A stretch of 50,845 nucleotides of DNA. It comes from an uncultured Bacteroidales bacterium (GTDB lineage Bacteria; Bacteroidota; Bacteroidia; Bacteroidales; Paludibacteraceae). The notes under the pieces are model-generated. The model was not told the DNA's origin. It saw only the letters and a list, made by a program, of their open reading frames with translations, and searched no databases. The stretch is taken from the NCBI GenBank assembly GCA_902798965.1, contig CADBYS010000021.1, positions 1 to 50,845 on the forward strand, given 5' to 3'. This document shows, piece after piece, positions 1 through 10,435 of this stretch. A program made the translations under genes and the position numbers. Within the stretch, counting starts at the first letter, position 1; every line of letters starts with the position of its first letter.

Positions 1-663
1 AATTACATCTTGAAACCTCAGATCCGCTTCGTCGATACCAAAACGACCAATCTTGAAGACAGCACTCGGATAATAGCGTTGAGGGTTCTTGCCGAAAAGC
101 AAGACAGCCGCATTTGTCAGTCCTCCGTTCTCATCTGTCAAACCAAGGCTCGTTAGCACTTCTTCCGTTGAGGCCTTGTGGAGATCGTCGGGAACACGCC
201 CGGCTTCTATTCCTTTGCGGATAAAATAATCAACCGCCTCACGATCAATATCATTGAGCGTAGCACGGTCATTCGTCACCTCGTCCCACGAGCGTCCCAT
301 CTTCCTGAGAACAAAGTTCTGCAGAGCTGCACCATTCAGTTCCTGCAATGTGCTGCCGGAACGGAAATAGTTCTTTCCCTTGTAGCTGATGGGCACATCG
401 CTCGGAGCCACGTCGATTTCTATATAATCCTTTCCGTCTTTATCAAGAACATTCACTTCCGCTACAATGCCCAAGAAAGAAACGACTTTGTTCGGTATAT
501 CTTCAGACAACTTGTGAGCATTCTCCACACCGCACACTTCGCCTTTGTCGTTTATGCCGATATAGAGTTTGCCGCCTTGTGCATTAGCAAAGCCGCATAG
601 CCACTTGACATACTCGTCACGCCAAGACTCTTTGTACTCAATGTTTTGGTTCTCGTTATTCAT
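1..663 (-). CDS. AlbA_2 (Schlafen-type) DNA-binding domain protein, 3' end outside window
   Basis: The reverse strand is open from the ATG at 663-661 to the window edge, giving 221 residues without a stop. The start reads MNNENQNIEYKESWRDEYVK and is followed by a stretch containing GFANAQGGKLYIGINDKGEV. This is the pattern of the AlbA_2 domain (E-x-K-E-S ... A-N-x-x-G-G-x-L-x-I-G-I-x-D-x-G) found at the N-terminus of many bacterial 'RecG-like' or transcription-regulator-like proteins. The segment continues with SYKGKNYFRSGSTLQEL and a region containing AVLLFGKNPQRYYPSA, typical of full-length members, so a C-terminal winged-helix part probably lies beyond the window. It is the last gene of a minus-strand run that begins with mntA/hepT and fic. 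Family identity is fairly sure; the biological role is not known. Confidence 0.8.
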   Translation of the reverse strand, partial: MNNENQNIEYKESWRDEYVKWLCGFANAQGGKLYIGINDKGEVCGVENAHKLSEDIPNKVVSFLGIVAEVNVLDKDGKDYIEIDVAPSDVPISYKGKNYFRSGSTLQELNGAALQNFVLRKMGRSWDEVTNDRATLNDIDREAVDYFIRKGIEAGRVPDDLHKASTEEVLTSLGLTDENGGLTNAAVLLFGKNPQRYYPSAVFKIGRFGIDEADLRFQDVI

Positions 664-714
664 TGTAGTAGTTTTCTTTTCTTTCTGGTTTTCTATTCGC
701 TATTTTGTGTCTCG

Positions 715-748
715 GTCTTGTCCCGCTCATCGCTCGGTGGGGACAGAC
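715..748. other. Imperfect hairpin between the fic and AlbA_2 genes
   Basis: Bases 715-724 (gtcttgtccc) can pair with 739-748 (ggggacagac) with one bulge. The hairpin follows the fic stop (753-755) on the minus strand. No T-run follows it, so a terminator role is only possible. The rest of the short gap (664-752) shows nothing else. Confidence 0.35.
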
Positions 749-752
749 GATG

Positions 753-1772
753 CTATTTTTCGATTATTACCCAATGTCCCGTTTTGTCAGAGCCTACCCA
801 TTGAATTAGGTGTTTTTCTTGCAGAGCAACAGCATCCCGTTGGATGGTTTTTCTATTTACACCTAACCTTTCGGAAAGATATTTCGTGTTTACTGCGACA
901 TTTACTGCGACATTCTTTATGGTTTCCAATATAACTCTCTGTCTATCAGTCAAATCATCTGCGACACCTTGAAGGACACCTTGAGGGACATTCGTTTCCT
1001 GGCTCGCCACAAAGGCATCTATCTCGGCTTGTAGGTTGGTATTATGCAGACGCAACATGACAGATGGAAAGATTGATTCGTCTTGTTGATCGCGTGTATC
1101 GTTGAGTGCTTGAATATACTCAGCTTTTTGTTCCTTAAGCACTTTCGTCGGAATGAGTCCAAACTCAAACTGAAGCATGTTCATCACCAGACGCGACATG
1201 CGACCGTTACCGTCTGCCCACGGATGGATAGACACGAGCCGGAAGTGCGCTACAAACGAGAGACGATAGGCTGCGAGAATATTATTCTTCGGCAAGGCTG
1301 AACGTTCAACATTGAGCCAACGGCAGAAATCCGACAAGGCTTGTGGCGCTTTCTCGTGCGCCAAATATGAACGTCCACCGAAACCGGCTGTGACATTGAG
1401 CTTGCGCAACTCGCCTTGGGCTGCAGAAAACGAGCCAAGCGGCGTGTTGTATGTGCTGCCGGTGTTTTTCATCACGATAGCTGACAAGCGGCAGAGCATA
1501 TCAACGCTATAGGGCGTGTGTTTGGCTGCGAGTTTTTGCGCTTCCCCGTAAGCCGCTTTCAGGTCAAGGTTCATCATCTGCTCTTGGAGCGTACGTCCGG
1601 GAGCAGTGATGCCTTCGTCGAAAAGCAGTTGGTTCTCAATCTCCGTAACTGTTGAACCTTCGATGGCGGTTGAGTGCGTGATGATAGAATACAAGTAGAA
1701 TTTCTTGTAGTCAATCTGCTCTTCTATGCCCAAGGCACGATAGCGTTCTATGGTCTTTAACAATTCGTTCAT
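753..1772 (-). CDS. Fic family AMPylator with C-terminal winged helix
   Basis: This 339-residue protein has the Fic active-site loop IHPWADGNGRMSRL, in which the His acts as base and the GNGR residues bind phosphate. Fic enzymes transfer AMP from ATP to a hydroxyl of a target protein. An N-terminal stretch, STAIEGSTVTEIEN, matches the inhibitory helix motif [ST]xxxE[GN] that blocks ATP in class II Fic proteins, so activity is probably autoinhibited. The last 70 residues (LTDRQRVILETIKN ... LGVNRKTIQRDAVALQEK) form a helix-turn-helix that could bind DNA. Between the two parts is the in-frame repeat NVAVNVAVN, made by a 12-base repeat. The usual loop has Phe where this protein has Trp (HPW), a conservative change. 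The gene lies downstream of hepT on the same strand; target unknown. Confidence 0.9.
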   Translation of the reverse strand: MNELLKTIERYRALGIEEQIDYKKFYLYSIITHSTAIEGSTVTEIENQLLFDEGITAPGRTLQEQMMNLDLKAAYGEAQKLAAKHTPYSVDMLCRLSAIVMKNTGSTYNTPLGSFSAAQGELRKLNVTAGFGGRSYLAHEKAPQALSDFCRWLNVERSALPKNNILAAYRLSFVAHFRLVSIHPWADGNGRMSRLVMNMLQFEFGLIPTKVLKEQKAEYIQALNDTRDQQDESIFPSVMLRLHNTNLQAEIDAFVASQETNVPQGVLQGVADDLTDRQRVILETIKNVAVNVAVNTKYLSERLGVNRKTIQRDAVALQEKHLIQWVGSDKTGHWVIIEK

Positions 1773-1850
1773 ATTGTATTCTTCTCTGCTGTCCTATTTA
1801 TCGTCTCAGACCAGACTATTCCGATTCGGTCGGAAGGACGCACCGATTTT

Positions 1851-1883
1851 CGGGGTCCCCACAATTGACATGCAGTGGGGTGG
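1851..1883. repeat. GGGGTCCCCAC/GTGGGG hairpin element, copy 1
   Basis: The stretch opens CGGGGTCCCCACAA and closes GCAGTGGGGTG. CCCCAC (1857-1862) pairs with GTGGGG (1875-1880) across a 12-base loop. The same frame with a different loop occurs at 4957-4987 inside ligA, so this is a dispersed element. Here it sits in the 137-base gap between hepT and fic, which otherwise shows no clear promoter. Confidence 0.6.
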
Positions 1884-1909
1884 CATTTACACTTCAGTGA
1901 GAGCGATGG

Positions 1910-2260
1910 TTATGCGTTTTCCTCTGCGATATAGCGCTCAATGAGGGGGCGGAGATTAGGCAAATCATTTGTTATTACGCGCCAAACTTTATGAGGTGTG
2001 ATGGCGTAGTAACCATGAACGAGCACATGACGCATCCCTTCAATCACATCCCACTCAACATCTGGATGAGAGTCGCGGAACTCTTTGGTTAACATGTAAG
2101 TGGCCTCGCCAATAATCTCCACTTGTTTAACAAAGCCATAAAAAATTATGGAATCCTTTTCAGCTTGTTCAACGGTATAGCGCTTGCTGCCATCCAACAA
2201 TATGTCAATGGCTCCAAGAATATGCTCTAACCGTTCTTTGTCTCTAATGCGCTCTCTCAT
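1910..2260 (-). CDS. hepT: HepT-like HEPN ribonuclease toxin
   Basis: This 116-residue alpha-helical protein of the HepT/DUF86 family carries RHVLVHGYY, which fits the HEPN catalytic motif R-x4-H-x-Y used for RNA cleavage. The cognate MntA antitoxin neutralises HepT by adding AMP to the Tyr of this motif (known for the family). Its start overlaps the end of the upstream nucleotidyltransferase gene by 17 bases, the usual arrangement of mntA-hepT operons, and length is normal. Both key residues and the Tyr are intact, so the module looks functional. Expression should come from the promoter at 2587-2618 upstream of mntA. Confidence 0.9.
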   Translation of the reverse strand: MRERIRDKERLEHILGAIDILLDGSKRYTVEQAEKDSIIFYGFVKQVEIIGEATYMLTKEFRDSHPDVEWDVIEGMRHVLVHGYYAITPHKVWRVITNDLPNLRPLIERYIAEENA

Positions 2261-2552
2261 AAATCATTATTTTATCGCGATTAACACTCTCACGGGCAAA
2301 TGGCTTGAGATAAGCATCTTCCACCATATCTACACGCCGATTAATACGTTTGCCGAGTTGTATCATCATACGACTTATATCCATTAACGATAAGCTATCG
2401 CTATCCGTATATGTTACCAGCAAGTCAATATCGCTATCAGGCTTCTCTTCCCCGCGCGAACAAGAACCGAACAGATATGCTCGCTCTATCGGTTGCGTCA
2501 TCATGTATTGCTGAATCTGCGGAATAATATGTTGTACTTCTGCACTCGGCAT
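2244..2552 (-). CDS. mntA: MntA-like minimal nucleotidyltransferase antitoxin
   Basis: This 102-residue protein belongs to the minimal nucleotidyltransferase family. It has the signature GS-x10-DxD, seen as FGSCSRGEEKPDSDIDLLV, in which the two Asp residues of DID bind Mg-ATP. The family AMPylates the HepT toxin encoded immediately downstream, and the two frames overlap by 17 bases. The order antitoxin first, toxin second, is standard. A Bacteroidota-type promoter lies about 35 to 65 bases upstream. It is probably the first gene of a minus-strand transcript that also includes hepT, fic and the AlbA_2 gene. Confidence 0.9.
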   Translation of the reverse strand: MPSAEVQHIIPQIQQYMMTQPIERAYLFGSCSRGEEKPDSDIDLLVTYTDSDSLSLMDISRMMIQLGKRINRRVDMVEDAYLKPFARESVNRDKIMIYERAH

Positions 2553-2586
2553 AAAACTATTTACGATTTAACAATCATTTAGGCTG

Positions 2587-2618
2587 CAAAGATACGAAAA
2601 ATTTTTGACATTTGCAAA
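2587..2618 (-). promoter_or_regulatory. Bacteroidota-type promoter for mntA-hepT
   Basis: On the minus strand a -33 TTTG (2618-2615) is followed, after 20 bases, by a -7 TATCTTTG (2594-2587), matching TTTG-N19-21-TAnnTTTG. It points at mntA and is divergent from the promoter at 2695-2726. Confidence 0.75.
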
Positions 2619-2694
2619 TTTTTCCGAAAAAAAGTTGCGGGGAAGGGGTAAAAAGTGAAAGATTACAAAAAAAATGCAAATAATGACGCGAATA

Positions 2695-2726
2695 TTTGCA
2701 AATGTCATTTTTTTTTTGTAACTTTG
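2695..2726 (+). promoter_or_regulatory. Bacteroidota-type promoter for the secreted nuclease / ligA run
   Basis: A -33 TTTG (2695-2698), 20 bases, then -7 TAACTTTG (2719-2726). The transcript would start near 2733, about 40 bases before the ATG at 2775. The 2553-2774 gap is accounted for by these two divergent promoters; the space between them is A/T-rich with no other visible feature. Confidence 0.8.
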
Positions 2727-2774
2727 CACGCGGAAATGTTTTTCCTTAAAACATAAAGAAAAAGTTCGATTAGT

Positions 2775-4376
2775 ATGAAAGCTCGCTTTATAAGTATTCT
2801 GACATTGGCTTTAGGTCTGTGCACGAATGTGCACGGAACAGTATATGAGATGACGGTCACGAACACGGAGACCTGGGTGAACACGGTGTTAGCCGGCAGG
2901 CAGGTTGGTGACACGATCCATTTCAGTGTGCCCGTGATTGTGAACCGCAACTACGGTTACAGCGGATTCTCGGGGTTGACGATGAGTGTACGGCGTATAT
3001 TTTCGCCCACGAACCAGGAGATTCCCCTGTCGCCGGAGTATCAGAACCTGCTGACGCTGAACAGTCGTGCGGGGTTCAACCTGCAAGGCTGCGGTTATCA
3101 CCGTAACGGCGAACGCCTGCACGACCTGAAAGCCGTGGTGACAGGAAGTCTGAAAGTAAAATACATATCCGGCAAATGGGAAGGCAACAACACCCGCGAG
3201 GCGATAGAGACGAACGTGCCGAGCGTGGATATGAACGGCACGCACAACGTGTTGGTGTGCGGCGCGAACCTTGAGTACTACCTGGCGCAGAACTTAGGCA
3301 CGGGTTACGGTCCGGACAACCAGACGGAGCACAACCGCCAGAAGACCAAGGTCTGCACAGCCTTAGCGCGCATCCATGCCGATGTGTATGGTTTGGTGGA
3401 GATAGAGCAAGGGCAGGTGGCACTGGCAGAGATAGCTGATTACCTGACCTCCGCCACGGGCAGTCACTACAGTTACGTGGATGACAAAGGTAGCCCCGAC
3501 GGATCATATACCAAGTCGGCATACATCTACAACAGCGACCGCATCCAGCCCGTAGGCGAACTATCAAGTAACAACCAAGGCGTAAAGAAACGCAAGTTTG
3601 CACAAGGGTTCATCCTGCTGGAGAACAACGAGCGGTTCATATACAGCATCAACCACTTCAAGGCAAAGTCCGGCTCAGGTACAGGCTTGGATGCCGATCA
3701 GGGTGACGGACAAGGCATATTCAACCACGCCCGCGTCCTGGAAGCACGCAGCGTGCTGCAGAGTCTGAGCAGATATCAGAACTACTACAAAGATAACGAT
3801 GTGCTGATCATGGGTGACCTGAACGCCTACGCCAAGGAAGACCCGATACGCGTATTCACCGACGCGGGGTTGTATGACCTGCATCGGTATTTCCACGAAG
3901 ACTCCAGTTATTCGTACGTTTACGGCGAGCAGGCAGGATATCTCGACCACGCGATAGCCAACCCCTCGCTCATCGAGCAGGTGACGGGAATGGCCGTATG
4001 GCACGTGAACTCCGATGAGTCGGACGAATATACGTACGACAAGTCGTATGACCAAACAGTGTTCCGCTACAGCGATCATGACCCCGTGCTAGTGGGGTTG
4101 CGTCTGGATAGCACGAAGTCGTCGTCGGCCGTCGTGGAGAACCTGATTGAGCAATGCCAAATAGGTCTGATTGACGGGCAGACGTACCTGATGAACGTAG
4201 GCGAAATGGGTGAGGAGAACGGCTACTACGAGATCTACGGTATACGCGGCGAGCAGGTACAAGGCGTGACGGTGATCGAGGATTCACCCTGCCTGATAGG
4301 CGAAGGGTTGCCGGGCGGCGTATATCTGGTGCGCATATACTATGCGGGCAAGACACGGACAATGAAGATGCTTAAA

Positions 4377-4379
<3 letters not shown>
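2775..4379 (+). CDS. Secreted endonuclease/exonuclease/phosphatase family protein with T9SS sorting tail
   Basis: This 534-residue protein starts with a signal peptide (MKARFISILTLALGLCTNVHG). Residues about 25-130 form an N-terminal beta domain. Residues about 155-445 carry the endonuclease/exonuclease/phosphatase fold, with motifs in order: GLVEIEQG, INHFKAKSG, MGDLNAYAKEDP, DHAIANPSL and YSDHDPVLVGL. These supply the metal-binding Glu/Asp/Asn and catalytic His residues, as in large extracellular nucleases of the ExeM/NucH type. The last 80 residues end PGGVYLVRIYYAGKTRTMKM, which fits a T9SS type A sorting domain, so export through SprA (27586) is expected. The stop codon abuts a GTCGAAA repeat. 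DNA is the likely substrate by family, but another phosphoester cannot be excluded. Confidence 0.85.
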
Positions 4380-6546
<2,167 letters not shown>

Positions 6547-6615
6547 GTCAAAAATTACCCAAAATTATCAAAAATTACGATGACTACTTTTTAGTCAAAA
6601 ATTAAAGACTATAAA
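6547..6615 (+). repeat. AAATTAC-type repeat between ligA and the next gene
   Basis: Period of about 10 bases: CAAAAATTAC, CCAAAATTAT, CAAAAATTAC. The 23 bases at 6547-6569 recur exactly, on the other strand, at 46498-46520. It fills most of the 80-base gap after ligA. Confidence 0.75.
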
Positions 6616-6626
6616 AGAAAAGTACG

Positions 6627-7103
6627 ATGATACAGGAGTGGATATTTAGATATACAAAGAAACGAATGCCGCAGCGGAATGTGGTGTTCCCGAACTACAG
6701 CAAGATTAGGTCGGTGGCATTGTTGTACGAGCAGGGCGTGGATGACAAGGGGATAGCAATGCTCGTCAAGCAGCTGGAGCGCGACCGGATGATGGTGGAG
6801 ATTATAGGCTATGAACCCAAGAAAGACTACAACCACTTCGGCAAACCGCGCAAAGAGGCGATGGCAGCACTGCCCGGGCAGCGCTTCGATCTGTTGCTGG
6901 ATCTGAGTACGCATTACTACCTGGGCACGCAATACCTGATAATGGCTATTGATGCGACATTCAAGGCAGGGTTGCGGTTTGCGGACGTACAGGAAGAGAA
7001 TCAGCAAGGCGTATTGGATATGATGGTCAGTCTGCAAGGGGAAGTGCAGCCGGAACAGATTGCCGAGCAGGTCACGCATTACCTGAAAATGATCAATGCG
7101 TAG
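6627..7103 (+). CDS. Conserved protein of unknown function upstream of dapA
   Basis: This is a 158-residue soluble protein with no signal peptide or membrane segment. Its N-terminus is basic (MIQEWIFRYTKKRMPQRNVV). The middle reads as an alternating beta/alpha fold (VALLYEQG ... MVEIIGYEP ... FDLLLDLS). The last helix is amphipathic (EQIAEQVTHYLKMINA). It resembles an uncharacterised Bacteroidota family (I believe DUF6913) often found next to dapA, but I cannot confirm that here. It lies 41 bases upstream of dapA on the same strand and is probably co-transcribed with it. No catalytic motif is visible, and no function is assigned. Confidence 0.75.
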   Translation: MIQEWIFRYTKKRMPQRNVVFPNYSKIRSVALLYEQGVDDKGIAMLVKQLERDRMMVEIIGYEPKKDYNHFGKPRKEAMAALPGQRFDLLLDLSTHYYLGTQYLIMAIDATFKAGLRFADVQEENQQGVLDMMVSLQGEVQPEQIAEQVTHYLKMINA

Positions 7104-7115
7104 GGGATTTTAGGT

Positions 7116-7142
7116 TCACGAATTAAGCGAAATAAACGAATA
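7116..7142 (+). repeat. Short degenerate ACGAATT-type repeat before dapA
   Basis: ACGAATTAAGCGAAATAAAC then GAAT: a loose repeat of (A)CGAAT(T)AA in the 41-base gap before dapA. Weak, but in the style of the other repeats in this window. Confidence 0.35.
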
Positions 7143-7144
7143 GG

Positions 7145-8011
7145 ATGATACAGGGATTAGGCACGGCGTTGGTTACGCCATTTACCGCGGAAGGGCGCGT
7201 GGATGTAGATGCCTTGCGGCGGTTGCTGGACAGGCAGCTGCAGGCGAAAGTGGATTTCTTGGTAGTGCTGGGCACGACAGGCGAGGCAGCCACGATGACC
7301 CCGCGTGAGCAAGCGCTGGTAAGGAAGACGATCGTGGAGCATACAGGCAGACGCGTACCGCTCGTATTAGGTTTGGGCGGCAACTGCACGCAGGAGGTCG
7401 TGGAGCGTATCGGTTTGCTGCGCGAGGAGCTGCTGCACGACTATCGGGCAATACTGAGCGTGTGTCCGTACTACAACAAGCCGCAGCAAGAGGGCTTGTT
7501 CCGGCACTTTGCGGCGATTGCCGAAGCGTCGCCTATACCGGTCATCCTGTACAACGTGCCGGGCAGGACAGGCGTGAACATGCTGCCGGAGACGGTACTA
7601 AGGTTGGCCGCCGCCTACCCGCACAAGATCATCGGCGTGAAGGAAGCGTCGGGGAACATGGAGCAGATCAAGCAGATTATCCGCGGTGCACGCGGCAGCG
7701 AGTTTGTGGTGCTGTCCGGCGACGACGGCCTGACCGCACCGCTGATGCAATACGGTGCGCACGGACTGATATCCGTGCTGTCGAACGCCCTGCCGGAAGA
7801 AACGATGCGGCTGGTTCATCAGCCTACATTGGAGCAGCAAGAATCTTTGGAACCGCTGATCAAGGCGCTGTTTGCCGAAGGTAACCCCACAGGCATCAAG
7901 GCGCTGCTCAGTCTGCAAGATAAGCAGATGAGCGATCAGGTGCGACTGCCGCTCGTGGCAGCAAGCGCCGAACTGAAAAACAACTTACGAAAACTACTAC
8001 AAAGCTTATGA
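7145..8011 (+). CDS. dapA: 4-hydroxy-tetrahydrodipicolinate synthase
   Basis: DapA condenses pyruvate with aspartate semialdehyde in the first committed step of lysine and meso-diaminopimelate synthesis. The 288-residue length is normal for the TIM-barrel family. Key motifs are present: the pyruvate-binding loop GTTGEA, the catalytic Tyr at residue 136 in YNVPGRTG, and the Schiff-base Lys at residue 166 in GVKEASGN. Its stop overlaps the nadK start by four bases (ATGA), so the two are translationally coupled. Confidence is high. Confidence 0.97.
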   Translation: MIQGLGTALVTPFTAEGRVDVDALRRLLDRQLQAKVDFLVVLGTTGEAATMTPREQALVRKTIVEHTGRRVPLVLGLGGNCTQEVVERIGLLREELLHDYRAILSVCPYYNKPQQEGLFRHFAAIAEASPIPVILYNVPGRTGVNMLPETVLRLAAAYPHKIIGVKEASGNMEQIKQIIRGARGSEFVVLSGDDGLTAPLMQYGAHGLISVLSNALPEETMRLVHQPTLEQQESLEPLIKALFAEGNPTGIKALLSLQDKQMSDQVRLPLVAASAELKNNLRKLLQSL

Positions 8012-8877
8012 AAGTAGCAATATTCGGTAACGCGATGAAACGCGTGACGTTAGGGGAAGTGAGCCATCTGCTGGAGTTCCTCGAACTGCGGCAAGTGGAT
8101 GTATATCTCTCGCAGGAGCTAAGGCAGGAGATGAACCTGAGAGATTACCCGCCCTTCCCGGACACCGACGAGACGTGGGAGGAGTTCACACGCGAGGGAC
8201 ATATGATCGATTTTGCCTTGTCGATAGGCGGTGACGGTACGTACCTGACTACCGCATCGATCATCGGCAACCGAAACATCCCTATCTTGGGCATCAACTG
8301 CGGACATCTGGGCTTCCTGGCTGAGGTGCAGACCAACCAGGTGGATGTGATCATGGATCAGCTCATCCAGGGGCGTTACACGATAGAACAGCGTTCGCTA
8401 CTGTACGTAGAAGGCGAAGGCGGACACCTGTCCTGGCCGTACGCGCTGAACGAGATAGCGGTGATGAAATCGGGCTTGTCGTCGATGATCAACATAGAGG
8501 TGAACGTCAACGGCGAGCACCTGCATACCTACGAGGCTGACGGCTTGGTCATCTCCACGCCTACGGGCTCAACGGCATACAACCTGAGCGTAGGCGGTCC
8601 GCTTATGGAGCCGCACGTGAAGGCGATCATCCTTTCGCCTATCGCCACGCACAAGTTAGGCGTTCGACCGCTGGTTATACCCGACGAGTGGACGATCGAT
8701 CTGAAGATCAGCAGCCGTAACGGCAACTACCTTTTATCCGTGGACGGCCGCAGCCGCTCGCTGCTGAACGAGGTGCAACTGCATATACACAAAGCACCGT
8801 ACACGACAAAGGTTGTGCAATTGGAGGAACATTCATTTATTCAGGCGTTGAAAGATAAGCTCCAGTGGGGCAAATAG
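8008..8877 (+). CDS. nadK: NAD kinase
   Basis: NadK phosphorylates NAD to NADP. The 289-residue protein carries the diagnostic GGDGT at residues 74-78 (SIGGDGTYL), the following NCGHLGFLAEV, and TPTGSTAYNLSVGGPL, which binds the diphosphate. The ATG overlaps the dapA stop by four bases. Length is normal for bacterial NadK. A short AATCAG-type repeat follows the stop. Confidence 0.97.
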   Translation: MKVAIFGNAMKRVTLGEVSHLLEFLELRQVDVYLSQELRQEMNLRDYPPFPDTDETWEEFTREGHMIDFALSIGGDGTYLTTASIIGNRNIPILGINCGHLGFLAEVQTNQVDVIMDQLIQGRYTIEQRSLLYVEGEGGHLSWPYALNEIAVMKSGLSSMINIEVNVNGEHLHTYEADGLVISTPTGSTAYNLSVGGPLMEPHVKAIILSPIATHKLGVRPLVIPDEWTIDLKISSRNGNYLLSVDGRSRSLLNEVQLHIHKAPYTTKVVQLEEHSFIQALKDKLQWGK

Positions 8878-8900
8878 GAAATCAGAATTAGAAATCAGAT
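8878..8900 (+). repeat. Short AATCAGA-type repeat before fmt
   Basis: AAATCAG, AATTAG, AAATCAG fill the whole 23-base gap between nadK and fmt. A short degenerate member of the heptamer-repeat style. Confidence 0.45.
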
Positions 8901-9797
8901 ATGAGAATAGTATACATGGGTACACCGGAGTTTGCGGTAGCACCGCTGAAAGCTCTGGTGGAAGCAGGAGAGAACATAGTGGCCGTAATCACAATGCCCG
9001 ATAAGCCGTCAGGCCGCGGACATCATGTGCAGTATTCGGCTGTCAAGGAATATGCCTTGTCGGTTGGCTTGCCGGTGTTGCAGCCTGAGAAGCTGAAGGA
9101 CGAGGCGTTTGTGGAAGAGCTGCGCAGTTATCAAGCCGACTTGCAGATTGTTGTGGCGTTCCGGATGTTGCCGGAGGTAGTGTGGGCGATGCCGCGGTTA
9201 GGCACGTTCAACCTGCATGCGTCGCTGCTACCGCAATACCGCGGCGCGGCACCTATCAACTGGGCTGTGATCAACGGCGACAAACAGACAGGCGTAACGA
9301 CGTTCATGCTCAAACACGAGATAGATACAGGCAATATTATTCTGCAAGAACGCATACCTATCGGCGACGATGAGAATGTAGGCAGCGTACACGACCGGCT
9401 GATGGCACTGGGCACCGACCTGGTGCTGCGCACCGTGAATCTGATCAAGCAATCGGACGAGGCAGGCACACCGCTGCCCACCACGCCGCAAGCCGAGATA
9501 GCGGTGGAAGACCTGCGTCCCGCACCGAAGATCTTCAAGGAGACCTGCGAGATCGATACCACAAAGACGGTTGCCGAGGTGCATAACTTCGTTCGCGGCC
9601 TGAGTCCCTACCCCGCTGCCTGGTGTAACCTGACAATCGGCGGCACGACCTACGAAAATGTCAAGGTATTCGCTACGGAGAAAGGTCACGGAGCTATCAC
9701 GCTGCCATGTGCTGACGGTGAGATAAGCCTCACCGAGCTACAACTGCCCGGCAAGAAACGCATGGCAGCCAAAGCCCTTCTGAACGGGTTGAGGTGA
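8901..9797 (+). CDS. fmt: Methionyl-tRNA formyltransferase
   Basis: Fmt formylates initiator Met-tRNA using 10-formyl-tetrahydrofolate. The start RIVYMGTPEFAV and the catalytic region FNLHASLLPQYRGAAPINWA are characteristic; Asn, His and the downstream Asp of KHEIDTGNII form the active site. At 298 residues it is slightly shorter than the usual 310-330, the shortening being at the C-terminus. The final codons (AGG TGA) lie at the beginning of a GTGAAAG repeat (9793-9823), so the repeat may have trimmed or replaced the original gene end. It follows nadK by 23 bases. Confidence 0.95.
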   Translation: MRIVYMGTPEFAVAPLKALVEAGENIVAVITMPDKPSGRGHHVQYSAVKEYALSVGLPVLQPEKLKDEAFVEELRSYQADLQIVVAFRMLPEVVWAMPRLGTFNLHASLLPQYRGAAPINWAVINGDKQTGVTTFMLKHEIDTGNIILQERIPIGDDENVGSVHDRLMALGTDLVLRTVNLIKQSDEAGTPLPTTPQAEIAVEDLRPAPKIFKETCEIDTTKTVAEVHNFVRGLSPYPAAWCNLTIGGTTYENVKVFATEKGHGAITLPCADGEISLTELQLPGKKRMAAKALLNGLR

Positions 9798-9823
9798 AAA
9801 GTGAAAGGTGAAAGGATGAAGGG
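9793..9823 (+). repeat. GTGAAAG-type heptamer repeat (family B) at the fmt stop
   Basis: AGGTGAAAAGTGAAAGGTGA continuing AAGGATGAAGGG; period 7. It contains the fmt stop TGA (9795-9797) and fills the gap to the next gene. Confidence 0.85.
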
Positions 9824-9826
9824 ATT

Positions 9827-10393
9827 ATGGTGGATTATCACGCATTGATAGACAAATATTACGAGGGACAGGAGCGGCTGAAAGAGTTACTGCTGTTGCA
9901 CTCGCGGCAAGTGGCGGACAAGGCGCTGGCTATATGCTATGCTCACCCCGAGTGGAAGGCAGATATGCAGTTTGTGAAGGAAGCATCGATGCTGCACGAT
10001 ATAGGTATCATCTATTGCGATGCGCCGGGGATCTTCTGCCACGGCACGGAGAACTACCTCAGGCACGGATGGTTGGGAGCAGAGCTACTGAGAAAAGAAG
10101 GATTCCCCAAGCATGCACGTGTGGCAGAGCGTCATACAGGCAGCGGAATAACCCGAGAGCAGATCATAGGGCAACAGTTGCCCCTGCCCGAACAGGATTT
10201 CCTGCCGGAGACGCTGGAAGAGAAGGTGATATGCTATGCTGATAAGTTTTTCTCGAAGTCCCACCCATTGCGCATCGAAAACATGAGCAATATCCGCAGG
10301 AAGATGGATCAGTTCGGCTATGGCTCACTGGACAGGTGGCTGCACCTGGAGTATGAGATGATTGCGAGGGAAAAGGTGAAAGATGAAAGGTGA
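9827..10393 (+). CDS. HD-domain hydrolase of unknown substrate
   Basis: This 188-residue protein carries the HD-superfamily metal ligands: HSRQVADKAL (first His) and MLHDIGIIYCD (the HD pair), with ERHTGSGI and VICYADKFFSK as later conserved segments. Such proteins are metal-dependent phosphohydrolases acting on nucleotides or related molecules; the substrate cannot be read from sequence. The C-terminus, KVKDER, and the stop TGA come from a GTGAAAG repeat that runs across the gene end (10375-10405). It lies 29 bases after fmt and is probably in the same transcript. Confidence 0.85.
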   Translation: MVDYHALIDKYYEGQERLKELLLLHSRQVADKALAICYAHPEWKADMQFVKEASMLHDIGIIYCDAPGIFCHGTENYLRHGWLGAELLRKEGFPKHARVAERHTGSGITREQIIGQQLPLPEQDFLPETLEEKVICYADKFFSKSHPLRIENMSNIRRKMDQFGYGSLDRWLHLEYEMIAREKVKDER

Positions 10394-10405
10394 AAGGTGA
10401 AAGGG
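10375..10405 (+). repeat. Family B repeat across the end of the HD gene
   Basis: GGTGAAAGATGAAAGGTGAA then AGGTGAAAGGG. It encodes the last residues of the HD protein and supplies its stop (10391-10393). Confidence 0.85.
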
Positions 10406-10435
10406 TTAATGGTGAATGAAAAAAAATTATAAACA

